This document shows positions 50,650 to 60,283 of a stretch of 64,000 nucleotides of DNA, in pieces. Under the pieces are notes generated by a model. It was given only the letters and a program-made list of their open reading frames with translations. It was not told the origin of the DNA and searched no databases. Both the position numbers and the translations under genes were made by a program. Where the stretch lies: NCBI GenBank assembly GCA_017517305.1, contig JAFWZV010000017.1, positions 53,671 to 117,670 on the forward strand, read 5' to 3'. This DNA comes from Lachnospiraceae bacterium (GTDB taxonomy: Bacteria > Bacillota > Clostridia > Lachnospirales > Lachnospiraceae). Each line of letters begins with the position of its first letter. Position 1 is the first letter of the stretch.

Positions 50650-51714
50650 TTACTTAAATGTTATTTTATTATACACTTCCATATCCACAGATTTTTCATA
50701 AGAAAAATCATTGTCAATGGTCATTCGCCATGCAGTAAGATGGTTATCCATAGCCTCTACCATCATTTCTTCTCTAATAATTTCCTTCCTGGAATTAGTT
50801 GCCTTTTGGTCCGTTAAGGCTATCATCTGAAATACATGGTATCCATACTCAGTCTCAATTACTGTGGAGTAGTCTCCATTTTTCATAGAGTACAGTAGAT
50901 TATACACGTCCTCTCCATAGGTTTCATATATGGCCTCCGGAGAAAGAGTTTGCTCCTTTGCATTCTCAAGATTGTAATACTCTGCCAAGGTCTCAATATT
51001 TCCTGCTTCACGGTCTCCATCTATAGATGACGTTGCTAGAGCACTACAGGCTTGAAGTGCATTCTGGTACTGAATTGCCTTATCCTCTGCCGAATATGGT
51101 GTTATCACCCCATTATCATCTATAGTATAACATTGAAAATACATATCATAAAAGGTAGTCATTCTAGCCTTCTCATCAGATACCTCTATAGGAGTATCCT
51201 TCAAAACCTTTTCCTTAACCTTCCTTGCAATGGTATTTTCCTCCATGACCTTATATACCTTGTCATAGTTTAATTCCATGTCAGCTATATCTTGATCAGT
51301 TAATCCCTCATAGAAAACTGTTGCTTCATTAGTGATATTATTTTTCTCCACATCAGAAAGTTCTATTTTATACTCGCCAGCATGAGCAACTAACGTCTTA
51401 ACTCGTACTATTTCCTCAACGATTTCTTCTTTTACCACATCAGTCATAGGTATTTTTTCTCCGTCCTTACCGTCAAGGTTTAAAGACCATACATCCTCGC
51501 CATACTGTCTCACATATCTTTCCCCAACAGTCTTAGAGTAAATGTACACCTCGCCTAAGGTTACAATATTGTCTCCGTATTGGAAAACAACTGTAGCATT
51601 GGCATCTACCTTCTCCTGTTTTTTATCTTTATTGCAACCTGAAAGCACCAAAAGTAGTACCATCATAAGCGCTACTATTCTAATGTACCTTCTGGACACA
51701 AATCCCTTATTCAT
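50650..51714 (-). CDS. PrsA/SurA-like parvulin foldase lipoprotein
   Basis: A protein of 354 residues with lipobox LSGC near residue 27. A helical SurA/PrsA N-domain spans about 40-180, and a parvulin-like domain about 185-305 (TVIETEYGYHVFQMIAL is the typical end strand). The parvulin part is weak in its early motifs, so isomerase activity is uncertain and chaperone activity is safer. Start and Mfd stop overlap by four bases, so it is translationally coupled to mfd. It ends the glmU-pth-mfd operon. Confidence 0.88.
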   Translation of the reverse strand: MNKGFVSRRYIRIVALMMVLLLVLSGCNKDKKQEKVDANATVVFQYGDNIVTLGEVYIYSKTVGERYVRQYGEDVWSLNLDGKDGEKIPMTDVVKEEIVEEIVRVKTLVAHAGEYKIELSDVEKNNITNEATVFYEGLTDQDIADMELNYDKVYKVMEENTIARKVKEKVLKDTPIEVSDEKARMTTFYDMYFQCYTIDDNGVITPYSAEDKAIQYQNALQACSALATSSIDGDREAGNIETLAEYYNLENAKEQTLSPEAIYETYGEDVYNLLYSMKNGDYSTVIETEYGYHVFQMIALTDQKATNSRKEIIREEMMVEAMDNHLTAWRMTIDNDFSYEKSVDMEVYNKITFK

Positions 51715-54700
51715 GATTCGTCCTCCTTAATATCTTCCTTTGCATCAGTCTGAGTAAGAGTAAGCATTCTCTCTAACGTATCACCTACAAGCTCTAACAG
51801 TTCATCCTGCTCCTTAACAGCAGTCTTTAATCTAAAGCCACCCTGAGGACCTCCAACAAACCTTAGCTTGCCATCAAAGGTTTTCATGAAAGCATCCAAA
51901 AGATTAACATCAAGTGGTGCCTCCTGCCAAAGCTTAAAGCTTAGCTCACCACCAACAAGCTTTACTTCTGTAACATATGCACTGTGAGCAAGAGCCTTTA
52001 GACACGCAACCTTAAGAAGTCTCATAAAAGTCTTTGGTACTTCACCAAATCGGTCTTTTACCTCCTCAAGAATAGAGTCCGCCCCTTCCTGACTTTCTAT
52101 TTTAGAGATTCTCTTATATAAGTCAAGCTTTAAGTACTCATTTTTCACATAATTTTCAGGAATATGAGCATCCACAGGCAAATCTATGGAGGATGAAAAG
52201 TCTGCCTTTTCTCCCTGACCTGACAGCTTCTTTATAGCATTTCCAAGCATCTTGCAGTATAAATCATAGCCCACTGCCTCTATGTTTCCAGACTGCTCCT
52301 GGCCTAGCAGGTTACCTGCTCCTCTGATTTCCAAATCTCTCATAGAAATCTTGTAGCCTGAGCCAAGGTCAGTAAACTCTCTTATGGCTTTAAGCCTCTT
52401 CTCCGCAGTTTCCTTTATAAGCCTATCCCTCTTGTACATAAGAAATGCATAGGCGCTTCTGTTAGATCTTCCTACACGACCTCTAAGCTGGTACAGCTGT
52501 GATAATCCAAACTTGTCTGCATCATGAATAATAATGGTATTAACATTAGGAATATCAAGACCTGTCTCTATAATAGTGGTGGACACCAGCACATCTATCT
52601 CCTTCTTAATAAACCGATGCATAATATCCTCTAGCTCTCTCTCATTCATCTTTCCATGTGCAAACTCAATCTTAGCATCAGGAAGTACACCTCTAAGCTC
52701 AGTAGCTATATCTGCAATAGTATTTACACGATTATATACATAGTACACCTGTCCATTTCTGTTAAGCTCTCTATTAATAGCTTCCTTAACCAGACCAAGG
52801 TCATATTCCATAACATAGGTCTGAATAGGCAACCTATCCACTGGTGCCTCTTCCAGTAAGCTGATATCACGAAGCCCAACCATGCTCATATGAAGGGTTC
52901 TTGGAATTGGTGTTGCAGTAAGGGTAAGCACATCTACAGTCTTCTTCATCTGCTTTATCTGTTCCTTGTGCTTTACACCAAAGCGCTGCTCCTCGTCAAT
53001 AATAAGCAAACCAAGATTCTTAAATACCACATCCTTAGAGAGTATTCTATGGGTACCAATAATAATATCTACAATACCCTCCTTAAGCTGCTTTAGAGCC
53101 TCAGTTATCTCTTTTCTAGTACAAAAACGTGACAGCATTCTAATATTAATAGGGAAATCCTTCATTCTATCACAGAAGGTATTGTAATGCTGTTCTGCTA
53201 ATATAGTAGTAGGCACAAGATATGCCACCTGTTTGTTATCCTGTACAGCCTTAAATGCTGCTCTTATAGCCACCTCAGTCTTGCCAAAGCCCACATCTCC
53301 GCATACAAGTCTATCCATAATCTTGTCGCTTTCCATATCCTGCTTGGTCTCATCAATAGCTTTCTGCTGGTCTAAGGTTTCCTCATAAGGGAACATTTCC
53401 TCAAATTCCCTCTGCCAAATGGAGTCCTCAGAATAGGAAAATCCTCTGCTGGACTCTCTTATGGCATACAAATTAATAAGCTCCTGGGCAATGTCGTCCA
53501 CATGCTCTCTAACCCTCTGTCTAACCTTCTGCCATTCTGAACCACCCAGCTTATTAAGCTTTGGTTTAGCCCCCTCCTTACCGGAGAATTTGCCTATCAT
53601 ATCAAGCTGTTCAACTGGAATAAAAAGCTGGCTACCCTTCTCATATTCTATGGTAATATAATCCTTAAGTCTTCCATCGGTTTCTACACCCTGAATTCCC
53701 TTATATATACCAATTCCGTGATTTTGGTGAACCACATAATCTCCTACAGATACATCTGCAAAGCTGTTAATCTTATCTCCATGAAACTTAGGGAGTCGCT
53801 TTCTCTTCTTAAGCTCCTTATCAGTAAATATATCCCCCTCACCTATAACTATAAGCTTAGCCTCAGGAATTTCAAAACCTGCCTCAATTCTTCCCACAGT
53901 GACCATAACCTCTGTAGGTGTCATTACTCTATCTGTATTCTCTGAAAAATATACCTCTAAATCGTAATCTCTCAAATCACCAGCAAGTCTCTTACCTCTA
54001 GTTCCTGAAGGAGAAAGAATTACTGTTTTGTAACCTTTTTTTCTAAATCCGGCAATATCCTTAGCCAGAGAATTAATATTATCCTTGTAGCTTATAATGC
54101 TTCTAGAATTAATATTTACACTTTCCTTCTCTCCCCAAGCAATTGCCTTCTTGTAGAGAGTTTCCATCAAAATACATTTTCTACCTGCAAGTCTTCCAAC
54201 TATAGCTTTACCATCATACAAAATATTAGCCTGTGTAGGAAGCACGTAACCTCCCTCCAAACGGTCCTTCATGGACTCTTCTATATGCATGGTATAGGTT
54301 ATTGCCTTCTCATAAACCTTCTCTGGCTCATCAACAAATATAAAACTCTCCTCTGGAATGTAATCAAGAAATGATACCGTTTCATCATAGAAATATTCCA
54401 CCAAGCTATCCAAACCTGTTGTAGAATTAAATTCCTTAAGCTCTTCCTTAATATTTTCCACCATTCTTTTTAGTCTGGCATATTGCTCAGTCCTAAATTG
54501 CTCCTTCAAAAGCTTTGACTGTTTGTCATACTCCTTTTGAAGCTTCTTTAGACCTTTATCTATCATATCCTCTGTAAGAGACATCTCTACAGCAGGGTAA
54601 ATGCTTATGCTGTTACATGTCTCTATAGATCTTTGACTTTCCACATCAAACATTCGTATAGAATCTACATCATCTCCCCACAGCTCAACACGATAAGGAC

Positions 54701-55259
54701 ACTCTTCAGTAAGCGGGAATATGTCAATTATTCCTCCTCTAACTGAAAACTGTCCTGTTTCCTCTACCATTGATGTTTTCTCATAGCCCAAGCTTACAAG
54801 CTGCGCCGATAATTTAGCTATATCTACAGTCTGACCTTGACTGATTTCTATTACATTTCCTGTTATGTGGGACATCCTAGGGAGCTTATCCATTAGACCA
54901 TCAATTGTAGTCACAATGGTAAGCTGATTTCCCGAAGATATCTCCTTAAATATATCTAATCTGCTCTTTACAGTGGCATTTCCATGAATGTCTGCGTAGT
55001 AAAACAGCAAATCCTTTGCAGGATAGTAATGCACTCGTCTGTCATAGAAACGATAGTCCTCCTCTATCTGTCTGGCCCTTCTCTCACTGTGGGTAACAAT
55101 AAGCTTTACTCTACTATTCTCCCCTAGAGAATCCATAATTAAAGGACTAACTCTTCCATCTATTCCCCATACATTTATGGGAAATACACCCTTATCTATA
55201 GCTTCCTTGGCCTGTTTATAACCCTGGTGCTCTTTAAATGCATTCTTAATAGCCTGCAT
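51711..55259 (-). CDS. mfd: Transcription-repair coupling factor
   Basis: This 1182-residue ATP-dependent translocase removes RNA polymerase stalled at damage and recruits UvrABC. Domains in order: UvrB-like region (about 1-320), CarD-like RNA polymerase interacting domain (about 490-560, VGDYVVHQNHGIGIYKG), RecG-like helicase (about 610-980; GDVGFGKTEVAIRAA, IIDEEQRFGVKHKE, TATPIPRTLHMS, QLRGRVGRS) and a TRCF C-terminal domain. Length is normal. It follows pth by 15 bases. Confidence 0.97.
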   Translation of the reverse strand: MQAIKNAFKEHQGYKQAKEAIDKGVFPINVWGIDGRVSPLIMDSLGENSRVKLIVTHSERRARQIEEDYRFYDRRVHYYPAKDLLFYYADIHGNATVKSRLDIFKEISSGNQLTIVTTIDGLMDKLPRMSHITGNVIEISQGQTVDIAKLSAQLVSLGYEKTSMVEETGQFSVRGGIIDIFPLTEECPYRVELWGDDVDSIRMFDVESQRSIETCNSISIYPAVEMSLTEDMIDKGLKKLQKEYDKQSKLLKEQFRTEQYARLKRMVENIKEELKEFNSTTGLDSLVEYFYDETVSFLDYIPEESFIFVDEPEKVYEKAITYTMHIEESMKDRLEGGYVLPTQANILYDGKAIVGRLAGRKCILMETLYKKAIAWGEKESVNINSRSIISYKDNINSLAKDIAGFRKKGYKTVILSPSGTRGKRLAGDLRDYDLEVYFSENTDRVMTPTEVMVTVGRIEAGFEIPEAKLIVIGEGDIFTDKELKKRKRLPKFHGDKINSFADVSVGDYVVHQNHGIGIYKGIQGVETDGRLKDYITIEYEKGSQLFIPVEQLDMIGKFSGKEGAKPKLNKLGGSEWQKVRQRVREHVDDIAQELINLYAIRESSRGFSYSEDSIWQREFEEMFPYEETLDQQKAIDETKQDMESDKIMDRLVCGDVGFGKTEVAIRAAFKAVQDNKQVAYLVPTTILAEQHYNTFCDRMKDFPINIRMLSRFCTRKEITEALKQLKEGIVDIIIGTHRILSKDVVFKNLGLLIIDEEQRFGVKHKEQIKQMKKTVDVLTLTATPIPRTLHMSMVGLRDISLLEEAPVDRLPIQTYVMEYDLGLVKEAINRELNRNGQVYYVYNRVNTIADIATELRGVLPDAKIEFAHGKMNERELEDIMHRFIKKEIDVLVSTTIIETGLDIPNVNTIIIHDADKFGLSQLYQLRGRVGRSNRSAYAFLMYKRDRLIKETAEKRLKAIREFTDLGSGYKISMRDLEIRGAGNLLGQEQSGNIEAVGYDLYCKMLGNAIKKLSGQGEKADFSSSIDLPVDAHIPENYVKNEYLKLDLYKRISKIESQEGADSILEEVKDRFGEVPKTFMRLLKVACLKALAHSAYVTEVKLVGGELSFKLWQEAPLDVNLLDAFMKTFDGKLRFVGGPQGGFRLKTAVKEQDELLELVGDTLERMLTLTQTDAKEDIKEDES

Positions 55260-55274
55260 AAAGCTCCTCCCGGT

Positions 55275-55832
55275 TTAATTAAACCTATTCATTGCCATAT
55301 CTGCTCCCTCTGTAATAATTGTGGCCACCGCCTTTGTGGCAAGCTCTGCCGCCTCTCTTATTACAGGTTGTTCCTCCTTAGTAAAACGTCCTAGCACGTA
55401 GTCTATCAAATCCATTTTAGGTGGTTTCTCTCCTACGCCTACCTTTATTCGGGTAAACTCCTGTGTTCCCAGATGAGCTATAATATTCTTTATTCCATTA
55501 TGCCCTCCAGCACTACCCTTTTTTCTTATTCTGAGCTTTCCAACATCCAGACTTATATCATCATATATTACAATCAAGTCTGTCTCATCACACTTATAAT
55601 AATCTAAAAGCTCTCTAACACTTTCTCCACTAAGATTCATAAATGTCTGAGGCATAGCAAGAATTACCTTCTCACCCTCAATTATACCCTTACCTATCAG
55701 TGCCTTATGCTTCTTAGTATCTACCGCGATGCCATAAGCGTCGCTTATATTATATATTACTGAAAAACCTACGTTATGTCTTGTACCTGCGTACTTATCT
55801 GTGGGATTTCCTAACCCGACTATTATCTTCAT
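55275..55832 (-). CDS. pth: Peptidyl-tRNA hydrolase
   Basis: The ATG at 55832 (MKIIVGLGNPTDKYAGTRHN, GGAG upstream) gives 185 residues. The enzyme releases tRNA from dropped-off peptidyl-tRNA. Catalytic His is in TRHNVGF and Asp in VIYDDISL; GSAGGHNGIKNI binds the substrate. Typical Firmicute order glmU-like - pth - mfd - foldase. It follows the GlmU-like gene by 69 bases. Confidence 0.97.
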   Translation of the reverse strand: MKIIVGLGNPTDKYAGTRHNVGFSVIYNISDAYGIAVDTKKHKALIGKGIIEGEKVILAMPQTFMNLSGESVRELLDYYKCDETDLIVIYDDISLDVGKLRIRKKGSAGGHNGIKNIIAHLGTQEFTRIKVGVGEKPPKMDLIDYVLGRFTKEEQPVIREAAELATKAVATIITEGADMAMNRFN

Positions 55833-55901
55833 AAATATGCTCCTTTTTATCAAAAATCTAGCCCATTACACAAATCTCTCAGGCAAGCATATTCGTACAA
55901 A

Positions 55902-56636
55902 TTATCTATTGATCATAATTTCTTCTGCTTCCTGAAGCTGGGCAATGGTATTAACGCCCTTTATCTCATTAACCTTTTCGCCTGTCACTGGCATGGCTGA
56001 AGATTTAAGTCCAATCTTCTTAATCAACGCAATAGTGTCAGTTAAGTAATATTCTCCAGCCGCATTATCATTGCTTAAAAGCTCTAAGCTTGCTGACAAT
56101 GCTTCTGAGTTAAATATATACATTCCTGAATTAATCTCATTGACAAGAAGCTCCTCTTCGCTGCCATCCTTTTGCTCTACAATCTTTGTAAAGTTGCCAT
56201 CGGCATCTCTTATTATTCTTCCATAGCCAGTTGGATCATCTACTATAGCAGAAAGAACTGTTACACCATTTGCTTCCTTTCTATGAGTGTCCACAAGGGC
56301 TTTAAGTGTCTCTCCTGTAATAAGAGGAGTATCTCCACACAAAACTATAGTATCCCCTTCTGTGCCAATAAAGTCCTTGGCACATTTTACTGCATGTCCT
56401 GTGCCAAGCTGTTCAGTCTGCTCTGCATAATCCACAATATCATATATTGCAGACTTTACTTCTCCTGCCTTGTATCCAACTATAACACATACATCTAAGG
56501 CTCCTGCATCCTTTGCTGCCTTAATTACATAATGCACCATTGGTTGCTCTAAGCACTTATGTACAACCTTTGGTAACTCCGAATTCATTCTTGTCCCCTT
56601 GCCAGCTGCCAAAATAACCGCCTTTAACTTATTCAT
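55902..56636 (-). CDS. glmU: GlmU-type uridylyltransferase, no acetyltransferase domain
   Basis: This 244-residue protein is the pyrophosphorylase half of GlmU, making UDP-GlcNAc from GlcNAc-1-phosphate. It has the nucleotide loop VILAAGKGTRMNSELPKVVH, GTGHAVKCA, CGDTPLI and the catalytic-site phrases VNEINSGMYIF and NAAGEYYLTD. A full GlmU has about 455 residues with a left-handed beta-helix acetyltransferase. Here the frame ends cleanly and pth follows, so this is not a frameshift. The acetyl step must be supplied by another gene outside the window. Confidence 0.9.
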   Translation of the reverse strand: MNKLKAVILAAGKGTRMNSELPKVVHKCLEQPMVHYVIKAAKDAGALDVCVIVGYKAGEVKSAIYDIVDYAEQTEQLGTGHAVKCAKDFIGTEGDTIVLCGDTPLITGETLKALVDTHRKEANGVTVLSAIVDDPTGYGRIIRDADGNFTKIVEQKDGSEEELLVNEINSGMYIFNSEALSASLELLSNDNAAGEYYLTDTIALIKKIGLKSSAMPVTGEKVNEIKGVNTIAQLQEAEEIMINR

Positions 56637-56661
56637 AACATTTCTTTCCTTTCTTTTTAGC

Positions 56662-57528
56662 CTATTTTAAACCTGTCTTTATTTTCTCAGTAAGCTGATT
56701 AGCATCCTCTTGTGTGTTTTGTAATATATATAATTTATTCTCATATGGCGTTTCATAAACAGCCACACTTGTCTCAAAATAATTATTGATATGTAAGGAT
56801 AACACAACTGGGCTTTCACTGTTAGCTCCCATGGTAGCTTTAGTTAATATTTCTCCACCATAGTCATTATACTCAATGACTGTATAATACTTCATCCCCT
56901 CTGTAGTTTCCTCAGAGTAAGCATATACATCATTGACATATTCATTATCTAGTATTGTATTGCCTGCTCTGTCCTGTATAGCAATATTTCTATTGTTAAA
57001 ATTAATATGTCCAGTATACTGAGTCTCATCTATTTCGTTGGTGTAAATATATAACTCCTCTCTGACTAGGTTTTCTATTCGATCATAGGCTCTTACAAAC
57101 TGCCTATTTGACACACTTATTCCACCTGTTTTATTAGTACCATTAGCCGAATAAATTGTCATATACTTTACTGTGCCTGATATTCCGTCCTTATTGCCTA
57201 CATCCTCCCTAAGGTTATATAAGTCCTCTGCAATAATAAGTCCCTTTATCTCCTCTATCTCCTCTGGAGTTAATTGTAGTGTCATCTCCGGAATGCCCTC
57301 TGCACCAAACCATCTGACAAAGTCACTGGCGTATATTTTAACAGTTCCATCCACATATATCATTATGTTTGTAGTATAAATTTCGTAGGTTTCAACTCCA
57401 CCCTTTGGTGTACTGGTAAGAAGAATAAGCTCATTATCACCAGCAACAAACTCCTTACTTTTTTCCTTGCATCCACCAAACATCAAAGTCAAGCAAAGCA
57501 TTAAAACCACAGCAATATATCTTTTCAA
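56662..57528 (-). CDS. Lipoprotein of unknown function
   Basis: I prefer the TTG at 57528 (GAGGTG 6 bases upstream), giving about 288 residues with the lipobox FGGC. A GTG at 57540 is an alternative. The mature part is acidic, with a region LTPEEIEEIKGLIIAEDLYNL typical of extracytoplasmic helical turns and a C-terminal beta-rich half. No family is recognised. It is first in the operon with glmU, pth, mfd and the foldase, starting 25 bases before glmU. Confidence 0.72.
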   Translation of the reverse strand: MKRYIAVVLMLCLTLMFGGCKEKSKEFVAGDNELILLTSTPKGGVETYEIYTTNIMIYVDGTVKIYASDFVRWFGAEGIPEMTLQLTPEEIEEIKGLIIAEDLYNLREDVGNKDGISGTVKYMTIYSANGTNKTGGISVSNRQFVRAYDRIENLVREELYIYTNEIDETQYTGHINFNNRNIAIQDRAGNTILDNEYVNDVYAYSEETTEGMKYYTVIEYNDYGGEILTKATMGANSESPVVLSLHINNYFETSVAVYETPYENKLYILQNTQEDANQLTEKIKTGLK

Positions 57529-57611
57529 ATCACACCTCACATCGTTAAATCACTTATATAAAATCATAGATATTTAATTATAACATATGAAATTATTTTT
57601 TCCAAGAAAAA

Positions 57612-57645
57612 GTGACTCCAGGATACTATGGTACCCTGGAGTCAC
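57612..57645 (-). terminator. Terminator of the feo operon
   Basis: GTGACTCCAGG (57612-57622) pairs with CCTGGAGTCAC (57635-57645); TTTTTCTTGG follows on the minus strand. The stem overlaps the last codons and stop of the small Cys-rich gene. Confidence 0.9.
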
Positions 57646-57781
57646 ATTTACCCTTAGAGCTACACTGCTTGGCATAAGGACAACCTATACAGGTTTCTCC
57701 ACGTTTTTTTGCCTTGTATAGATATAGGGATATAGCTCCCACTATTAAAATTACGATTAAAATTATTGCTACATCTACCAT
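57626..57781 (-). CDS. FeoB-associated small Cys-rich membrane protein
   Basis: This 51-residue gene begins 2 bases after the feoB stop. It has one hydrophobic helix at the N-terminus (about 2-22, MVDVAIILIVILIVGAISLY) followed by Lys-rich sequence and four cysteines (CIGCPYAKQCSSKGKC). This is the layout of the small FeoB-associated family (PF12669-like), thought to replace FeoC in Clostridia and possibly bind iron or a cluster. The final residues CDSRVP and the stop are encoded inside the terminator stem. FeoC-like regulatory function is an inference. Confidence 0.85.
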   Translation of the reverse strand: MVDVAIILIVILIVGAISLYLYKAKKRGETCIGCPYAKQCSSKGKCDSRVP

Positions 57782-57783
57782 AA

Positions 57784-59784
57784 TTATTTACTAATTGCAT
57801 ACTCCTTCTTTAACTGCTTATTTGTATTATTAATAAGTGCTATAACAATTGCCACCATGATAACAATTGCCACTAAACCTGCAATTGCCGGACCAGCTGC
57901 AAGTGAAGCTGCATCTGTAACAAGTGTACCAATTGTATATACAAGATATGCTACTGTGAAACCAACTCCAAGCTGAAGTCCGATTCCGCCCCATATCCAC
58001 TTTGCACTCTTCATCTCTGAATTCATAGCGCCAATAGCCGCAAAACACGGTGGAGAATATAGGTTGAACATCATATATGCAAGAGCTGCAACCTTAGTGA
58101 TGGCCATAACACCGGCAACCTCAGCTCCAGAACCCTCCATCATAGCAAGCTCCTCAGTATCGATAAGGTTATCAAGTCCCACGAAGCAAACTGCAAGGGT
58201 ACCAACTACATTTTCCTTAGCAATAAAGCCTGTTATTGCTGCCGCTGCTAACTCCCAGCTAAGTACACCTACAAATGGTACAAGTATGTACGCAAATGGT
58301 CCTGCGATAGAAGCAAGGATTGACTCATCAGCTGATGCAGCCTCCTTAAAGCTCCAATTAAAGGTCTGCATAATCTGCACTGCTGTGTTGCAAAGTAAGA
58401 TAATAGTAGCAGCCTTTACGATATATGCCCAACCACGGCTACACATTGACTTAAATGCCCCCAAGAGGCTTGGTGCCTTGTACTCTGGAAGCTCTATAAT
58501 AAAGAATGACTTTCTAGCCTTGTATCCTGCAATCTTGTTAACAAGTAATGCTGAAAGGAAGATAAGTAAGATACCTACGAAGTAAGCTACTGTACTTACC
58601 CAACCAGCACCATCGAAGAAAGCGCCAGCGAAAAGTGCAATAACCGGTACCTTAGCACCACATGGCATAAATGGAGCGATCATAGCTGTTGCTCTTCTCT
58701 CTCTCTCGTTACGGATTGTACGGCTTGCCATAATACCAGGGACTGCACAACCGATAGTGATAACAAAAGGAATAACTGACTTTCCTGAAAGACCAACCTT
58801 CTTAAAGATTGGATCAAGTACTACTGCCACACGTGACATATATCCACAATCCTCTAATAAAGCGATGAGGAAGTACATAACCATAACCAGTGGAAGGAAT
58901 CCAATAACTGCGATTACACCACCAATAACACCATCGATTAAGAGAGCGTAAAGAAGTGGTGACGCATCACCAACCTTGTCTCCTACCCATCCTTGGAATG
59001 ACTCTAACCATGCCACCAATGTATCTGCGATAAATGGTCCAACCCATGCCTGAGATATCTGGAACACTAAGTACATAACTACTGCAAATATAGGAATACC
59101 TAGCCATTTATTAGTAAGTACATTATCAAGCTTATCACCGAAGTTTTTATCCTTAGTCAAAACCTTACGAGTCTCTACATCCTTAACAATAGCATTTACA
59201 AAATCAAAACGCTTTCTATCAGCAGCCTCAACAGCAGCCTTATCTGTAAGATCAACATCGCCCTGTATATATGGTGCCTTCTGAGAAGTACCCTTTAGCT
59301 CTACAGCCTTAGCAATAAGCTCCTTATGGCCCTCTCCAGTAGTTGATGTAGTAGGTATTACAGGACAACCAAGCTTCTCTGACAAGGTATCCGCATCAAT
59401 TATAGTCTCCTTGGACTCATTAACATCACTCTTGTTAAGAGCTACAACCATAGGAATACCAAGCTCTAATAACTGAGTTGTAAAGAATAAGCTTCTGCTA
59501 AGATTAGTACCATCTACTATATTAATGATAACATCAGGATTATCCTCCTTAACATAGCTACTTGTAACACTTTCCTCAGATGTAAAAGGTGACATGGAGT
59601 AAGCCCCTGGAAGGTCTACTGCCACAAGCTCCTCACCTGCCTCATAAAGACTCTTCTTAATAGGGCTTTCTTTCTTATCTACGGTAACACCAGCCCAGTT
59701 ACCAACACGCTCATTCTTGCCAGTAATTGCATTGTATAACGTAGTCTTACCGCTATTTGGATTACCTGTTAAAGCAATTCTCAT
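57784..59784 (-). CDS. feoB: Ferrous iron transport protein B
   Basis: This 666-residue protein is the membrane Fe2+ transporter. Residues 1-170 are a small GTPase (G1 GNPNSGKTT, G3 DLPGAYSM, G4 NKSD), followed by a short linker and about eleven membrane helices with Gate-domain patterns (IPFVITIGCAVPGIMASRTI, FMPCGAKVPV). Length is normal for the shorter Firmicute type. It follows feoA by 115 bases that contain a candidate metal-regulator site. The small Cys-rich protein follows at once. Confidence 0.97.
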   Translation of the reverse strand: MRIALTGNPNSGKTTLYNAITGKNERVGNWAGVTVDKKESPIKKSLYEAGEELVAVDLPGAYSMSPFTSEESVTSSYVKEDNPDVIINIVDGTNLSRSLFFTTQLLELGIPMVVALNKSDVNESKETIIDADTLSEKLGCPVIPTTSTTGEGHKELIAKAVELKGTSQKAPYIQGDVDLTDKAAVEAADRKRFDFVNAIVKDVETRKVLTKDKNFGDKLDNVLTNKWLGIPIFAVVMYLVFQISQAWVGPFIADTLVAWLESFQGWVGDKVGDASPLLYALLIDGVIGGVIAVIGFLPLVMVMYFLIALLEDCGYMSRVAVVLDPIFKKVGLSGKSVIPFVITIGCAVPGIMASRTIRNERERRATAMIAPFMPCGAKVPVIALFAGAFFDGAGWVSTVAYFVGILLIFLSALLVNKIAGYKARKSFFIIELPEYKAPSLLGAFKSMCSRGWAYIVKAATIILLCNTAVQIMQTFNWSFKEAASADESILASIAGPFAYILVPFVGVLSWELAAAAITGFIAKENVVGTLAVCFVGLDNLIDTEELAMMEGSGAEVAGVMAITKVAALAYMMFNLYSPPCFAAIGAMNSEMKSAKWIWGGIGLQLGVGFTVAYLVYTIGTLVTDAASLAAGPAIAGLVAIVIMVAIVIALINNTNKQLKKEYAISK

Positions 59785-59843
59785 TGTTTTTTCCTCCTAA
59801 AATATATAATAAAGTGAAAATAATTACTTACTATCGATAATAT

Positions 59844-59859
59844 GTTAGTTTCTCCTAAC
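59844..59859. promoter_or_regulatory. Candidate metal-regulator operator between feoA and feoB
   Basis: GTTAGTTTCTCCTAAC is a 5-6-5 perfect inverted repeat, 60 bases before feoB. It shares its layout with the site at 60137, and the DtxR-family gene is divergently encoded nearby. Confidence 0.5.
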
Positions 59860-59899
59860 TCATTACCCAAAAAAATTTTGGTTTCGTAATAATAGCATT

Positions 59900-60115
59900 T
59901 TACCGAACTATTATTGCAGACGCTAACTGAATATCAATATTATATCTGGCATCCTTGATAGAAACTGTAAGGTTCTTCTTCCTTTTGGCCACAACTGTGA
60001 TACTTTCACCGCTATAACAACCCAAAGAGAACAAAAATGCATTCAATTCCTCATCATCAGTCAAAATTTCTTCGATAATATAATCTTTTCCTTCTAATGC
60101 CTCAGCTAAACTCAT
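59900..60115 (-). CDS. feoA: Ferrous iron transport protein A
   Basis: A 71-residue cytoplasmic SH3-like protein that helps FeoB. The core pattern is LFSLGCYSGESITVVAKRK followed by ARYNIDIQLASAIIV. Length is normal. It is the first gene of the feo operon, with its own strong promoter and an operator-like repeat. Confidence 0.93.
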   Translation of the reverse strand: MSLAEALEGKDYIIEEILTDDEELNAFLFSLGCYSGESITVVAKRKKNLTVSIKDARYNIDIQLASAIIVR

Positions 60116-60136
60116 ACTTTCACCTCTAAGTTTGTA

Positions 60137-60152
60137 GTTATCCTTGCCTAAC
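60137..60152. promoter_or_regulatory. Candidate metal-regulator operator at the feoA promoter
   Basis: GTTATCCTTGCCTAAC overlaps the expected transcription start, 8 bases downstream of the -10. It is a 4/5 match to the inverted repeat at 59844. Confidence 0.5.
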
Positions 60153-60159
60153 CACCGTT

Positions 60160-60188
60160 ACAATATCACCACTGGGAAACTTTGTCAA
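60160..60188 (-). promoter_or_regulatory. Promoter of feoAB
   Basis: On the minus strand TTGACA (60183-60188), a 17-base spacer and TATTGT (60160-60165). Confidence 0.8.
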
Positions 60189-60283
60189 GTGTAAATTAAG
60201 TTTTAGTAGGAAATTTTTTCAATTTATGCTATACTTTTTAAAGCTATATAATATACCAATTTACGATAAGGTGGGGATTTATA

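Noticed and set aside
55275-56636. Frameshifted full-length glmU
   Set aside because: The 69 bases after the stop carry no hexapeptide-repeat sequence, and pth begins directly.
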